Assembly: GCA_963662175.1 (NCBI GenBank)
Contig: OY759216.1
Span: 38,705,087 to 38,769,086, forward strand
Direction: 5' to 3'
Source of the DNA: Aradus depressus
Taxonomy: Eukaryota; Arthropoda; Insecta; Hemiptera; Aradidae
DNA: 64,000 nucleotides
The stretch's first letter is position 1, and each line of letters begins with the position of its first letter. Positions 43,184 through 54,049 of the stretch are shown here, piece by piece. The notes beneath the pieces are model-generated. The model made no database searches and was not told the DNA's origin. It saw only the letters and a program-made list of their open reading frames with translations. A program made the position numbers and the translations under genes.

Positions 43184-44290
43184 TAATTTTTATTGTTCAA
43201 AGGGATCACCCCTATACAATTGAGTCAGTGACCATTACTTTTACAATATTGACATTAACATTTCCAAAATTATATATTGGTCAGCTGGACAAAAATGACA
43301 TACATAATTACAGGAACCTTTAACAAACTAAATAAATAAAGTATAAATAAAATAAGTACTATACTATGGAAGTTAATAAGAAGTTATAATAAGTTAATAG
43401 TAATATACTATGGAAGTTAAATACATTATTCATTAACAATGAATGATCTTAGTTTCAGAGCGCTGATTAGATAATGAAAAATGTTTGAGATATCATTCTT
43501 ATTATGGGCCAGAAGTAATGTGTGAAAGCTGGATCGGTCTATACTGACACTCTGAGGCAGGAAGTGGCTTCTAATGGGGGAGTAGATCGGACAGGATATT
43601 AATAGGTGGTATAAGTCTTCCAATTCGTTTTTGTTGCAGATCGTACAAAATTCTTGGGGATTAAGGGTGTATACATTTTTTTTGTAACTGATTTTTATAT
43701 AGTACTTGCCAGATAGACGGAGTTGTGCCAGTGTTTTGAGATGTGAGAAAGGAGCGTTAAGGTTTAGGTATGGTTGGAGTTGGTCTGGGTTGTAAATATT
43801 AGGATAAAAGATGTTGAAACGGCAATCTAAAAGGTAATTTTTATCTTTATTCTTCAGATGGTTCATAAATGCATCCGAAACCCTGGGCAGGGAGTTTTTT
43901 ATCTTTACCGGATCCAATATATTTAATAATTCTCCCTCCCCAATTTCATTCAAAATGCTTTTTACTTGGGACACCCAATTGAATCTCGTGGCATTTGGCT
44001 TCTGTAAACTTAATTCCCTTAGTTTTATGTAACAAATTTTGGGGTACCTACTGTTATCCATCTCCAGCAACCTAACTATCCATCTCAGCGAGTAGTTCAA
44101 CAGTTTCCAGGCTATGTGCGTTAAGTTAAACTCAAGATGGTATTGTCACCAAGACTCGTTGTATTCCATCTTGTTGCCAGAGAGCAGCTTCTGTAACCTG
44201 ATCTCTGGTGTCAGGTGGTTTCTGCATGGTTGACTGACGGGCATCGTCTGTCTAACCACTGAGTTAGAGCTTTGTCTTATCTTCAGTTAA
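43152..44290 (-). pseudogene. Non-LTR retrotransposon C-terminus with (ATT)n tail
   Basis: An intact 224-codon segment (43426-44100) ends in EFCTICNKNELEDLYHLLIS then CPIYSPIRSHFL, the C-x2-C-x7/8-H-x4-C finger found near the ORF2 C-terminus of many non-LTR elements. The same frame continues upstream as QYHLEFNLTHIAWKLLNYSL after one in-frame TGA (44146-44148), and as HLTPEIRLQKLLSGNKMEYN beyond it. Downstream on the minus strand the 3' region reaches TTTGAACAATAAAAATT and an (ATT)n run (43152-43183), which reads as a polyadenylation signal plus simple-repeat tail. The upstream end meets SINE-1 debris at 44300. Clade not assigned. Confidence 0.78.
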
Positions 44291-44299
44291 CTTGACTTA

Positions 44300-44856
44300 T
44301 TCGCCTACTACCAGGGTGCTCTTTCGTCTTTCCCAGCCTGACTCTACTGTGGGAGTCGTAAATTTTGCCTACCCATGGTCTTTAACGAGTACCTGACATC
44401 GTACAGTATCGAGGCTATCGTTTAACGTTTCATCCGAAGGACGGCGTGCTCAAGGTTTCAAATTTCAAAAAAACTACTATCAAACACAAAGAAACGAAAC
44501 AGGTTATTCGAAGGAAAAAATACATTGATCATTAATCATTGTTGATCTAGAATGACCCGGCTCAAAATATATTAAATTATCTACCGATTATTATTCACGA
44601 TGTCTTGTCAATAAAGTCCAACGATATGTTTTACTGTTCCCATCAAATTTGATAGATGTAACTTCTGACTTCAATATACTTGAGAGCTGGCTGAGAAACC
44701 ACAGTTGGACAGACATATAGATACTGTCATTAAATTCGCCTTAAATTAATCTCGAAGGACAGCGTGCTCAATGGTTTTTCATCTTCCAGATAAAAACCCT
44801 AAGGGCCTCGGCCGGAATCTTGAGCTGAGTAGGCAAGCACTCTAACAGCGTCCTCT
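44300..44856 (-). mobile_element. SINE-1 remnants in two pieces
   Basis: Piece 1 (44300-44460) has CGCCTACTACCAGGGTGCTC, CTACTGTGGGAGTC and CGAAGGACGGCGTGCTCAAG. Piece 2 (44752-44856) has CGAAGGACAGCGTGCTCAAT, AGGGCCTCGGCCGG and CTTGAGCTGAGTAGGCAAGC. The 290 bases between do not match SINE-1. This may be one old copy split by an insertion, with the CGAAGGAC block duplicated. Confidence 0.7.
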
Positions 44857-45154
44857 ACAATTCTACAAAAGATAACTTGATTCAAAACAAGAAATGTTTT
44901 TTTATATATTTTTAAAATAAATCAACTAATTTTCCTTTTAACAAAAAATGAAAGAAGAAGTGGTGTCTACATGAAAAAATGCAGAAATTATTAATGTTTT
45001 TTTTTCAACTACATATTAAACGTTTTGGTTTTATTTTTTCTGGTCCTGATATACTTTCTATATGGAGAAAGTAGATCCCCGAACACTGGTTTTGCTGGTC
45101 ACTACAACAAACTAATTTTTTGACGAAACAAACTTCAGTATTCATCTTCTTGAT

Positions 45155-45700
45155 TTCTTATACCTATAGTATAAGAAAGTATTGTAATCGTGCGAAAATC
45201 AGAGATTGAGATATCAACAGATTTAAACGTTTCAAGGACCCCTGAATATGTTTTGACCAGTTTCGCAATAATGTCGGTCCACCACGGTGTGTATATGTAA
45301 TTGGAAAGTTGTGAGCGTTCTAACGCAAAAACGGTGTTAGCTATGAACTTGAAATTTCTAATGAAGAAGTCACATGTGCTAACTTAGATCTGAGAGATCC
45401 AGATTGAGACAACTTTATTTCAGGGCCTAAGTATATTTTACAAGATACTGATTATATTTATGACCTAATCAAAAATCTTTTCAAGTAAACATTATAGAGA
45501 AAACTAAAAGACATATTCTATATGATATATGATTTTTTGCAGGTCGCCCGGTTTCCGAGATATATCGAAAACCGTCCTGAAATGTCGTTTTGTAACACAT
45601 ATTTTTAGACGTTTCATTGACTTACCCGAAAACAGTTAGTCCTATCGAAAAATTAGTTCTTACAAAAAATGTTTGTTATTAAATCTTCAATCGTTATTGT
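45155..45700 (+). repeat. Family C repeat, longest copy
   Basis: Starts CTTATACCTATAGTATAAGA (a short palindrome) and AAGTATTGTAATCGTGCGAA, then AACGCAAAAACGGTGTTAGC, CACATGTGCTAACTTAGATC, AAACCGTCCTGAAATGTCG, and ends near TTAGTCCTATCGAAAAATTA. Parts recur at 5.9-7.1, 9.4, 17.8 and 47.1 kb. No coding capacity seen. Class unknown. Confidence 0.7.
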
Positions 45701-45805
45701 GTCTTTTTTGTATTAATTTTTGGAATCAGGGGGTCGAAAAACATAAAATTCCGGTGAAAACTCACCATCGAAGTTTAGACCGAATACGTAACTTCCCCTA
45801 TACTC
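45700..45805 (+). repeat. Family B 3' end fragment
   Basis: TTTTTGGAATCAGGGGGTCG, AAAATTCCGGTGAAAACTCA and CGTAACTTCCCCTATACTCA. It directly abuts family C. Confidence 0.7.
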
Positions 45806-46101
45806 AGTGGCAAACATGCTACATATAATTACATAATAAATAATGAAAAAAAAACAATGCGCAGTTCGGTAGAGAAGATATCTAGGTCTGGGTCAGGGGC
45901 GATAAAGACTTTCTTCTTGGAGGGTAGGTTTCTCGGACCGGTTTGCAGGCTAAAGAAAGTGTTACCTTGCTGTCTCATTCCGATAATCAATTCAATGAAC
46001 TATCTATTTATTTTATTAAATAAGAAACTAGATAACATTATGTGCTATTAAAAGTGTATTTAAAAGAATAATGTTACAGTATTTGTACAGTACATATGAA
46101 T

Positions 46102-46832
46102 GGCTTAGTTTCAAAACCGGCCAAGTCCAAAAAAATAAAAATTGGAGAAATATTTCAGGAAAATGTTTTCTGAGATATTTCCCAACTTTTAGTAACAAAG
46201 ATAGTCGAAAAAAAAAATGTTTTCTTAACGAACCATTATAAAAAATGTATTTTTAAAAAATTTGATTTTCAAAACCAGCTAAGTCCAATATTTTTATTTT
46301 CAAAACCCGCCAAGTCCAAGAATTCATTTCTAAAATGAAGTCCCACATATTATGATGAAAAGTATTGAATCTAATAAGGTAAATCTACCCATTATACCGG
46401 GACTTTAAGGATTTCGCGTTATTTACACAGACGATACAACTGAAATATCGATGTAATAATCGATAATTATAAGCAAACAAAAATACTTTCTTTTCTACAA
46501 AATTGAATAAATTCGTATTTTATTTTCAAACCCGGCTAAGTCAACTTGCTTAGATTCAAAACCGGCTAAGTCAACTTGCTTAGATTCAAAACCGGCTAAG
46601 TCAACTTGCTTAAATTCAAAACCGGCTAAGTCCAAACATTTTTTTTTCGTTTTCTGAGTGTATTCACTTACAAAAAGTAGCCAGACTACAGAAATTAAAA
46701 GTTATTTCCATGAGCAATACGCCAAATATAGTGTTTTCTATTTTTTTGAATATTCATGCACCTGGAGAGTTATTTGTTGTTTTCTCAAAATTTACAAAAG
46801 TGGACTTTTTAGCCGGTTTTGAAACTAAGCCC
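46102..46832. mobile_element. Inverted-repeat DNA element with iterated subterminal motif
   Basis: Ends GGCTTAGTTTCAAAACCGGC and, at the right, the complement GCCGGTTTTGAAACTAAGCC. The match extends outward a few bases (ATATGAA / TTCATAT). The motif AAAACCGGCTAAGTC recurs inside at about 46116, 46272, 46305, then four times in a tight array (46530-46635) spaced 31 bp, all in the left-end orientation. No ORF. Arrays of terminal-motif copies near the ends typically bind transposase, suggesting a non-autonomous DNA transposon. Superfamily and TSD not determined. Confidence 0.8.
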
Positions 46833-46909
46833 TTCATATCATGACATTAAACTGAACTATGTATTTCGAAATTACACGTTGAAATCATCAATGCTGATTT
46901 CGAAAAAGT

Positions 46910-47850
46910 TTGTATAAACTGTACTATAGAGTATACAATACATTGGATCTATATACATCCGACGTCCCTCAATATCCAAAGACTCTCTTAGCCACATACG
47001 CAGACGACACCGCCATTCTCGCCACTTACATTTACTTTCCATCTGGGCCCATCGTTTGCGGATCAAATTCGACTATCACAAATCAATACATGCTGACTTG
47101 AGACTGTCCTAAGGTATACAAAAACCGTCCTGAAATGTTTGTGAAGAAATCACATGTGCTAACTTAGATCTGAGAGATGTAGATTGAGACTTTACTTTAG
47201 AGTCTAAGTATATTTTACAAGATACTGATTACATTTATAATCTAATAAAAACCCCAAGAGCTGCACTTAGACAGACGACTAACGTGGAACGCTCACATCA
47301 GACTAAATCGAACAGATATAAAAAGACGCTTCGGACTACCCAAATCATTAATTAAACGACGAACATCACTCTCATTGAATAACAAACTCACATTTACAAT
47401 TTGCTTCTCAAGCCAATATGGACATACGGCTTAGAACTCTGGGGATTTGCGGCGAAGTCATAGATTCAAGCCATGCAGTCCATCATCTTACGGCACATCA
47501 TACCTCACTAACGACTTACAAGTGCCATTCGTTTCCACAGTTGTAACTGAGAGATACACAAACGTCCACTCCAAACTCGCCAATCTTCTCATTCAAACTC
47601 CAGCTTCCAATACCCTGCCCACAAACCTACCTCGCCGACTCAAGCGAACATGGCAGCGTGACTTGCTCGGGATTTAACCTGGCTCTTCTTCTAAACGCCA
47701 CGCACCTCTGCAGTGCAGTGATCTGACAGACATTCATCAGCAAAAAATCATTAATGGCAGTATCATTATCTGCCGTCATGATTACTATGTAACATTCTCT
47801 TTGTATATAAGGCAGCAATTACATTAAACGACCTATACATAAACATTATG
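46910..47850 (+). pseudogene. Jockey-type ORF2 remnant, split by a family C fragment
   Basis: The first part (46960-47040) reads VPQYPKTLLATYADDTAILA, the RT catalytic YADD box. A family C insertion or junction (about 47110-47255) intervenes. Then LHLDRRLTWNAHIRLNRT, DIKRRFGLPKSLIKRRTS, a WTYGLELWG region and LPRRLKRTWQRDLLGI (stop near 47675) follow the C-terminus of the intact element at 61.5 kb. Several frameshifts. Confidence 0.85.
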
Positions 47851-48237
47851 ATAACGCAATAGAATAATTTTTCATATACATTTAACTAATTTTATGGTTG
47901 TCTGGAGTAATACAAGGAGACATTGTGGTGTGTTCCTGGATTCCTATCCGTTAGAAACTTGTCCGCTTCCTCTCTATTCAGATACTTGAGGGGAAAAAAT
48001 AAGGAAACCATCACCACTTTTCACTGGTCCAAGAGGTGGACAAAGATCAGATATTTTTCCCAGGGTATGCAGCAGCAATTTGCTTCAATAATTTGATCTG
48101 GGTAATAGTAGTCCTCGTGAAAGTGAGGGGGTCCTCATCTATTGTATGGACCAGTTGAACCCCCTAGTTAAATCTCTATCAACAAACACTACCGGTCAAA
48201 GATTTGGGACCTTGTATATCAACTCAATGTTGACTTT
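47850..48237. other. Unassigned sequence
   Basis: No recognised feature. Confidence 0.5.
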
Positions 48238-48362
48238 GTTACTTCCCCAGGTCATCCACTCCTTCAGAAACTAGATGTTAAGTTTTCACTGTAATTTTAT
48301 GTTTTCCGACCCTTCTGAAAATAATGTCTGTTTGTGTGTGTATGAGTGAGTGTAAAGACGAT
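48238..48362 (-). repeat. Family B terminal fragment
   Basis: TTACTTCCCCAGGTCATCCA, TTTTCACTGTAATTTTATGT, TTTCCGACCC and GTCTGTTTGTGTGTGT. It is immediately followed by SINE-1. Confidence 0.7.
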
Positions 48363-48363
48363 T

Positions 48364-48622
48364 GTTAGTTATTGTGACTCATGCCCGGGCTTTCATTGCG
48401 AGGTCATATCGCCTATTACCAGAGCGCTCTTTGGACATGAGTCCGACTCTACAGTGGGAGTCCTAAATTTTGCTTAGCTAGGATCGCAAAGGCTCGAGAC
48501 CATCGCTTAGTGTCCCATCCAGAGGATGAAGGTTTTTTTTCACCTCCCAGATAAAATACCTAAGGGCTTTGGCCGCGTTTCGAACCCGCGATCTTGCCCT
48601 CAGTAGACAAACACGCTACCGG
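48364..48622 (-). mobile_element. SINE-1 copy, diverged
   Basis: GTTAGTTATTGTGACTCATG tail side, GCGCTCTTTGGACATGAGTC, then large deletions, GGCCGCGTTTCGAACCCGCG (B box) and CGCTACCGG near the end. Confidence 0.82.
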
Positions 48623-48639
48623 TATGGAGAGAAGGAACA

Positions 48640-48880
48640 TAAATTAAACCTAATGGGTAGTATCTATATTTTTTTTCGTTTTATGTTGTGTTTCCAAAAT
48701 TCCTGTGTCCTGAAATGGAATGGCAATCGTGACAAAAATTGTATATTGTGTGAAAAAGTATAGTTTCCACCTTATCTGAGAAGTAAAATAAATAAGTTAT
48801 GAATGAATGAAGGTGGTGAATGTATAAAACCATGCAAAGGTTGTTCTAAGTATTAAGGTTAATAAGGAGATTTCACTGGG
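48640..48880. other. Unassigned sequence
   Basis: No recognised feature. Confidence 0.45.
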
Positions 48881-48884
48881 AATA

Positions 48885-49410
48885 GGGTCAGTGAGTCCTG
48901 CAGCAAACGTAACCTGCCACTCCTCTCCCAAGGGGCAGCTAGTCACCTGGGACTATGTTAGGGGGCGCCGGTAGCTCAGTAGTATGCGTGCTTGCCTTCT
49001 GAGCTCAAGAACGTGGGTTCGAAATCCGGCCAAGGCCCTTAGTCTATTTTATCTGGGAGGTAAAATAAACTTAAGCACGCCGTCCTTCGAATGGGACGTT
49101 AAGCGATGGTCCCGAGCCTGTACGATGTCAGGTACTCGAAGACCCCTACCCTAGTTGAATACAAATTTAGGGTAGGCAAAATTTAGGATTACCACTGTAG
49201 AATCGGGCTCATGTCCACCAGAGTGACCAAAGAGCGCTCTGGTAGTAGGTGATATGACCTCGTAGTTAAAGCCCGGGCAAGAGTCATAAAACCTAACCTA
49301 ACCTAGGACTATGTGCAGGACACATCTACCTACTTGATGATTAACAATAGGATCAGTGAGTTCTGCAGGAAACGTAACCTGCCACTCCTCCCCCAAAGGT
49401 TCATAAAAAC
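48885..49410 (+). repeat. Local duplication flanking a SINE-1
   Basis: AGGGTCAGTGAGTCCTGCAG, AAACGTAACCTGCCACTCCT at 48890-48940 recurs as AGGATCAGTGAGTTCTGCAG, AAACGTAACCTGCCACTCCT at 49347-49395, on the two sides of the SINE. It is longer and more diverged than the SINE's own TSD, so it is an older tandem duplication. Confidence 0.75.
48959..49305 (+). mobile_element. SINE-1, full length, CCTAA-type tail, with TSD
   Basis: Complete head (GGTAGCTCAGTAGT, GGGTTCGAAATCC), hairpin, body and GGGCAAGAGTCAT, then AAAACCTAACCTAACCTA. The 9-bp TSD GGACTATGT is at 48950-48958 and 49306-49314. Confidence 0.95.
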
Positions 49411-49414
49411 GAAA

Positions 49415-49915
49415 AATAAAGTTGAAAAGTAATATTATACCACTGTATTATTTTTCCCTTTTGTGAAGAAATGCGGTTCTGCGGCTGGGAATGTGCAGAT
49501 TTGTGGGATAAATTCTTGTAGGTCTTGAAGGAATTCGTTGTATATCAATGAATGCGGTTCTTATGGGGAAGTTTTCTGGATTTAATGATACAATATATGA
49601 CACAAGTAATCTGTGTAAGTTGGGGATGTGGAGCGGATGTTGTGAGCAACTTTACTGAGGACTACTTTGTCATTAGTGCCGATTGCAACGTCACCGCCAT
49701 CCATCTCCATTACACTAGTATCATCAACAGTGGAGCCTCTCAAATGTCAACAGTTCCTTGTGCAACCCGCTCACAGAGATGAAGCAGATTTGATGTAAAG
49801 ACCTGGTGTTGGTAGAGAGCAAATATCTACTCGTATTGTGATAACCCGTCTTTGGCAATTGTTCCCTTGATAGGTTTCCACAATTCGAAAAAATATTTTA
49901 TCAATGATATTATAT
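49415..49915. other. Unassigned, GC-moderate
   Basis: A 76-codon frame (49552-49782) with several Cys residues is not recognised. There is no transposon hallmark. Confidence 0.35.
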
Positions 49916-49917
49916 TT

Positions 49918-50690
49918 TTACTTCCCCAGCTATACAAAGTGATCGGTTGGAAATTCGAAGTTGAGTTTTCAATGGATTTCATGTTTTCCAACACCCTGAA
50001 TTCAAAAATGGGGGAAAAGAAAGTCATTATGTTTATGTGTATGTCGTTCAACGGCCATTTTATGAACCTTTATTTAGAAGTAACAGACACCAAACTATAA
50101 AGAAGACAAAAACTTGTCCGTGGATCACTAGCTATGTACTTCCCCACAACGAATTAATCAATTATGTTTACGCTCTTCCCTCAAAATTAATCGACCGTTT
50201 GGGCTAACAATCAATAGTTGTTTTACATAGTGGCTTCTCAATTCTCATATTAATGTTGTGTCGATACAATTATGACATGGGCAGTTATTAGGTTTATTGA
50301 ATTGAGAATCCCCGCTGACACCCTCGAATTCGCTGAAAATTAATAGGTGCCGTTCTTACGTGGATGTGAAATATAAAATTTCATCTCGTTACATTCATTA
50401 CAACTTTGGCCGATTTGGCTGAAAATCAATAGGTGTCATCCTTGAGGGGTTCTGGATACAGACAACATAAAATCGCCTATAATGACTTACCAGGATTCAA
50501 TAAAGAAAATACTTGTTGATTTTCAAAGAAAGCGCACGAAGAGAAGGTGAGGGAATCAAAGAAAGGGGGCTCAACCCAAAATAGCTGTCAATGTAACGAA
50601 TGTATCAACAAAAACATTGGATTAAGAGGGCAAGCGAAAATTTAGTTGATTAATTCGCACTGGGGAAGTACAATGCCGATAATTCACCGA
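49918..50690. repeat. Family B composite of three oriented blocks
   Basis: Block 1 (49918-50098) is an inverted end: TACTTCCCCAGCTATACAAA, GAGTTTTCAATGGATTTCAT. Block 2 (50130-50480) is a forward start: GTACTTCCCCACAACGAATT with submodules. Block 3 (50480-50690) is inverted: GTAACGAATGTATCAACA, CGCACTGGGGAAGTACAATG, ATAATTCACCGAC. Three partial copies sit head to head or tail to tail. Confidence 0.75.
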
Positions 50691-50740
50691 CTTTTTATTC
50701 TTTAACTATGCCAGGAAAGAATTATATTATAACACCTACC

Positions 50741-51089
50741 GAGGGCGCCGGTAGTTCAGTGGTATGCGTGCTTGTCTTCTGAGCTCAAGAACGTGACTTC
50801 AAAACCCGACCTAGGCCCTAAATTTATTTTATCTGGGAGTTAAAATAAACTTAAGCACGCCGTCCTTCGGATGGGATGTTAAGCGATGGCTCCGAGCCTG
50901 TACGATGTCAGATACTCGTTAAAGACCCCTGCCCTAGGTGAATAAAAATTTAGGGAAGGCAAAATTTAGAACTTCCACAGTAGAGTCGGGCTCATGTCCA
51001 CCAGAGTGACGAAAGAGCGCTCTAGTAGTAGGCGATATGACTTCGTAGTTAAAGCCCGGGCATGAGTCATGAAACCTAACCTAACCTAA
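50741..51089 (+). mobile_element. SINE-1, full length, CCTAA-type tail
   Basis: Head GGGCGCCGGTAGTTCAGTGG, B box decayed to ACTTCAAAACCC, hairpin intact, body complete. Tail GAAACCTAACCTAACCTAAC has three CCTAA units. No convincing TSD. Confidence 0.95.
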
Positions 51090-51850
51090 CTGATTATTAA
51101 GACGGTATTAATCAACTAATCTAGTTATTACGTATATATAATATGTAGTAGGACTTGGATAGAGTAATAACAATAAATTTTACTTTATTTTATATTGCAA
51201 AGGTACATAAGTGAGGATATAGTTACATCGTAAACTTTTTACTTATCTTTGCAAATAAGAAGTTTTTAATCTAAACTCTATGTGGAACCCAGAATCATAA
51301 TAAAAATTATAAGTATGAGGAGACACGGCAGTGTCTGGCGAAGTCCGAAAAAAATGTCGAAAGACACTGCTGTGTTACTTTTCTCGTGGCACTAAATGCC
51401 ACTTTTTGCAAGGTATATTATTCATTAACAAAATGATGTTTTTTCCGATATAGCCGTCTGGAGAACTCCGAGCTGAACAAAATTAAAAAAAAAAAAAAAT
51501 AGCCAAAAAGATTAATTTTTGACCAAGTTTCGAAAGGTCAAAATTGGCAAAAAATAACTTTTTTTTCTTTTTCCTTTTTCAGTGTCCTGATGACGTCATC
51601 AATGTTAATAAATGAATTTTTTTAAAATGTATAATAAATATCATGTGATCTATATATGCAAAGATAAAGATAAAAATATACATATAATAAAAAATAACCC
51701 AATATTATAACGATAACGAAAAAAAGACAGCAACGATAAAATACATTCAGGAAATTGATAATAATAAGAAAAAAGTTTCGTACTTGGCCGTGCTTTTCAG
51801 TTTCTAGTATTCAAGTAATTTTATGCTAAATAGTAACGATATCTAGAATG
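51090..51850. other. AT-rich interval with two consecutive hairpins
   Basis: At 51323-51375 ACACGGCAGTGTCT pairs with AGACACTGCTGTGT across a 25-base loop (one mismatch). At 51387-51403 GTGGCACTAAATGCCAC forms a second small hairpin. A further TTTTTGACCAAGTTTCGAAA / GGTCAAAATTGGCAAAAA inverted pair lies near 51515-51560. The rest is unassigned. Confidence 0.5.
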
Positions 51851-51852
51851 AA

Positions 51853-51988
51853 TTTTTTTTTTTTTTCTTTGGCCTTATGTACGATGCATATTAGCCATGA
51901 CTCTTATAATGGTGTTACCTAATTATTTACATCCATGGCCCCGGGAGGGAGTTCTATCTACGAAATAAAACTCACTCCCGGATGGGAG
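51853..51988 (-). mobile_element. SINE-2 fragment, 5' truncated
   Basis: T run, GGCCTTATGTACGATGCATA, CCATGGCCCCGGGAGGGAG and the hairpin (TATCTACGAAATAAAACTCA). It stops at GGATGGG before the B box. Relative to the full copy at 35.84 kb the tRNA-like head is missing, the usual LINE-machinery 5' truncation. Confidence 0.88.
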
Positions 51989-51989
51989 A

Positions 51990-52735
51990 AATAATTTTAA
52001 TAAAACATATTTCGCACTGTCATATTCTAATTAATCTCCACTCCGAATTATAGAAAACTTATTACTTTATTAATAATATCTGGACAAAGTTTGTAATTTA
52101 TTAAATTAACTAGACAATTTAGTCTTTATGCAGAATGAAAAGCGATTGTATACATTGTTATTTAATTACTTTATACAATAACACCACCAGCCATAATAGT
52201 TACAATGATTGGTACCTTCACAATGTACTTTCCCAGCGCAAATTGATCAACTAAATGTTTACTTTGTCTCAAAATACAATCTGCCGATGAGGCTGAAAAT
52301 CATTAGTTGTCCTTACGGATTTACCAGATCCTCTTTTGTGTACTGTAGTTCCGAAAACGGTAGTTTTGAACAAGTCGTTAGGTACCTGTACAGTAACAAA
52401 GTGAGATACAACCAAGTAAAGTAGAAATCATCCTTTCACTTTCCTAGAGAGGATGACGAGACACTACTGTACCTTCAGCCAAATTCGCTTCTCTCACACA
52501 CAAGATTACTGATAAAAGATAATGAGAGCCAAAGGTCAAAGCTATCTCATGAGAACACAGCTTTTTTTAATTTTGCCTAATATCTATACTTTTCTTACCA
52601 CTCATAATTATAATTAATCAAATTATACTCATCCTAAGGAGTATACTGTGTCTTAGATAAGAAGCGACCAAGAAAATATTATTTAATAGTAGGAAAAACC
52701 ACATTTAGGCAAATTTAGAGTATTTTTTTTCAAAT
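51990..52735. other. Unassigned, with a family B start at 52.2 kb
   Basis: Bases 52225-52330 (TGTACTTTCCCAGCGCAAAT, GATGAGGCTGAAAATCATTA) are a decayed family B start. Otherwise no recognised feature. Confidence 0.5.
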
Positions 52736-52737
52736 AT

Positions 52738-52905
52738 TTGTCTATTGAACACGCAGCACAAATGAATCAAATATGTTCTCGCTCTTCCCCTAAAATCGAT
52801 CGATCGTTTTGGTTAAAAATCATTAGTTTGGGAGGAGGGGGGGGGGGGGGGGGGACTAATCCTCACACTAAATTTTATGTCGATACATTCATCCAATGTA
52901 ATTAT
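52738..52905 (+). repeat. Family B 5' fragment with G18 tract
   Basis: ACACGCAGCACAAATGAATC, CTCGCTCTTCCCCTAAAATC, GGTTAAAAATCATTAGTTTG, an 18-base G run (52837-52854), then CTCACACTAAATTTTATGTC and GATACATTCATC. Confidence 0.7.
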
Positions 52906-52907
52906 AA

Positions 52908-53291
52908 TTGGAAATGGAAAAACGTTACCAGGGTCGCTGGAACGTTAACATGATGGGCGACTACTGCTGGACTCTACACCGAGAGAACCGAAATGTTACA
53001 CACAAACGAAAAAGCTACACTCGGTCCTTCACGACAAAGAGAAAAAGGGACTTAAGTAAAAGTAAAAATGAGAAAAATTTAATAAAAGTACTTAGTTTCA
53101 AAGGATTTTTCTTCAATTTTATGGAACCTAATCACTTAGCGGAATAAAAAAACACGTTTAGAGTACAGGAGAGGATTGTAAAAAAATGTGATAAAGAAAA
53201 ACTGAGATTTGTTTAAGATTCAGCACCCCAAAAATATGTATATACCGAAGAAATTTTGAAAAAGTTTTTGATGACTTGTATTTTGCAGGCC
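52908..53291 (+). pseudogene. Cys-rich multicopy protein, C-terminal copy B
   Basis: The frame from 52908 reads GRWNVNMMGDYCWTLHRENR then NVTHKRKSYTRSFTTKRKRD, the C-terminus of the family whose start is preserved at 19.06 kb. From about 52963 the DNA matches copy A in inverted orientation through the coding end, the AATAAAA-containing 3' region and on to GCAGGCCTGT (53281-53291). Copy B lacks the N-terminal CxxC half entirely but keeps about 10 codons (GRWNVNMMGDYC) that copy A has lost. I infer a mobile or repeatedly duplicated gene. Confidence 0.7.
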
Positions 53292-53685
53292 TGTTAGGGT
53301 TTTTGTGTCAAGACCCCCTTTTCTGATCCCCCTTTTCCCTTCGTCCGATTTTGCGGAAATTTAATAGGTGCCGTCTATATGGTGTTTTGAATATAAATTT
53401 ACATTTAATTGGCAGTTTTAGTATGTTTGAAATGAGCCTCCCTCTTATCGCCCTCTTCTCTTCCGCGGAAAATTGATACGTGTCGTTCTTGTTGGGTTTT
53501 TTAAATTTACATATGAAATTTGGGTCAAGCCCCCCTCCCCCATAATTCTCCTCTCCTCTTTGGCTGATTTGACTAAAAATCAATAGGTGTCGTCCTCATG
53601 TGGATTCTGGGTATACATATAAAATTTCGTGTCGATACATTCATTCTATGTGGAAGTTATTACGCTCACATACTTGGAATTTCTT
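53292..53685 (+). repeat. Family B submodules
   Basis: TTAGGGTTTTTGTGTCAAGA, TTCGTCCGATTTTGCGG, GGCTGATTTGACTAAAAATC and GTGTCGATACATTCATTCTA. It starts immediately after the Cys-rich copy B. Confidence 0.75.
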
Positions 53686-53689
53686 ATAT

Positions 53690-54048
53690 TAGACAGATAA
53701 TATGTTAAAAAAATAGAAAAAAATTTTAATTATTTTAATCATTTATAAAAAAAATTATTATAATGTAAAAGAAATTATGATGAAAGTTGAAACTCGAGAA
53801 TTTGACGTAAACGTATGCTGGATTTATGTAGAAACCGTTTAAATTTCTCCTAATTGAAGAAAAAAAATTAGTAAATTTCTTTTTATTAATAAATATTTAA
53901 ACAGTTATCTTTTTTATTTCAATTTTCTAATTTATATTTATTAGATAGGCATTATAAGAAAACATGTTTAGCATTCCTCCCCTTGTCATTAACGGAAAAA
54001 GAATCCATCCCTTATCATTACAGTATAATATTTTTAGAAATCAACAGT
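53690..54048. other. AT-rich spacer
   Basis: No recognised feature. Confidence 0.5.
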
Positions 54049-54049
54049 T

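Noticed and set aside
50741..51089. Interstitial telomere in (CCTAA)3
   Set aside because: The repeats are the 3' tail of a SINE-1 copy, seen at the same relative place in other copies.
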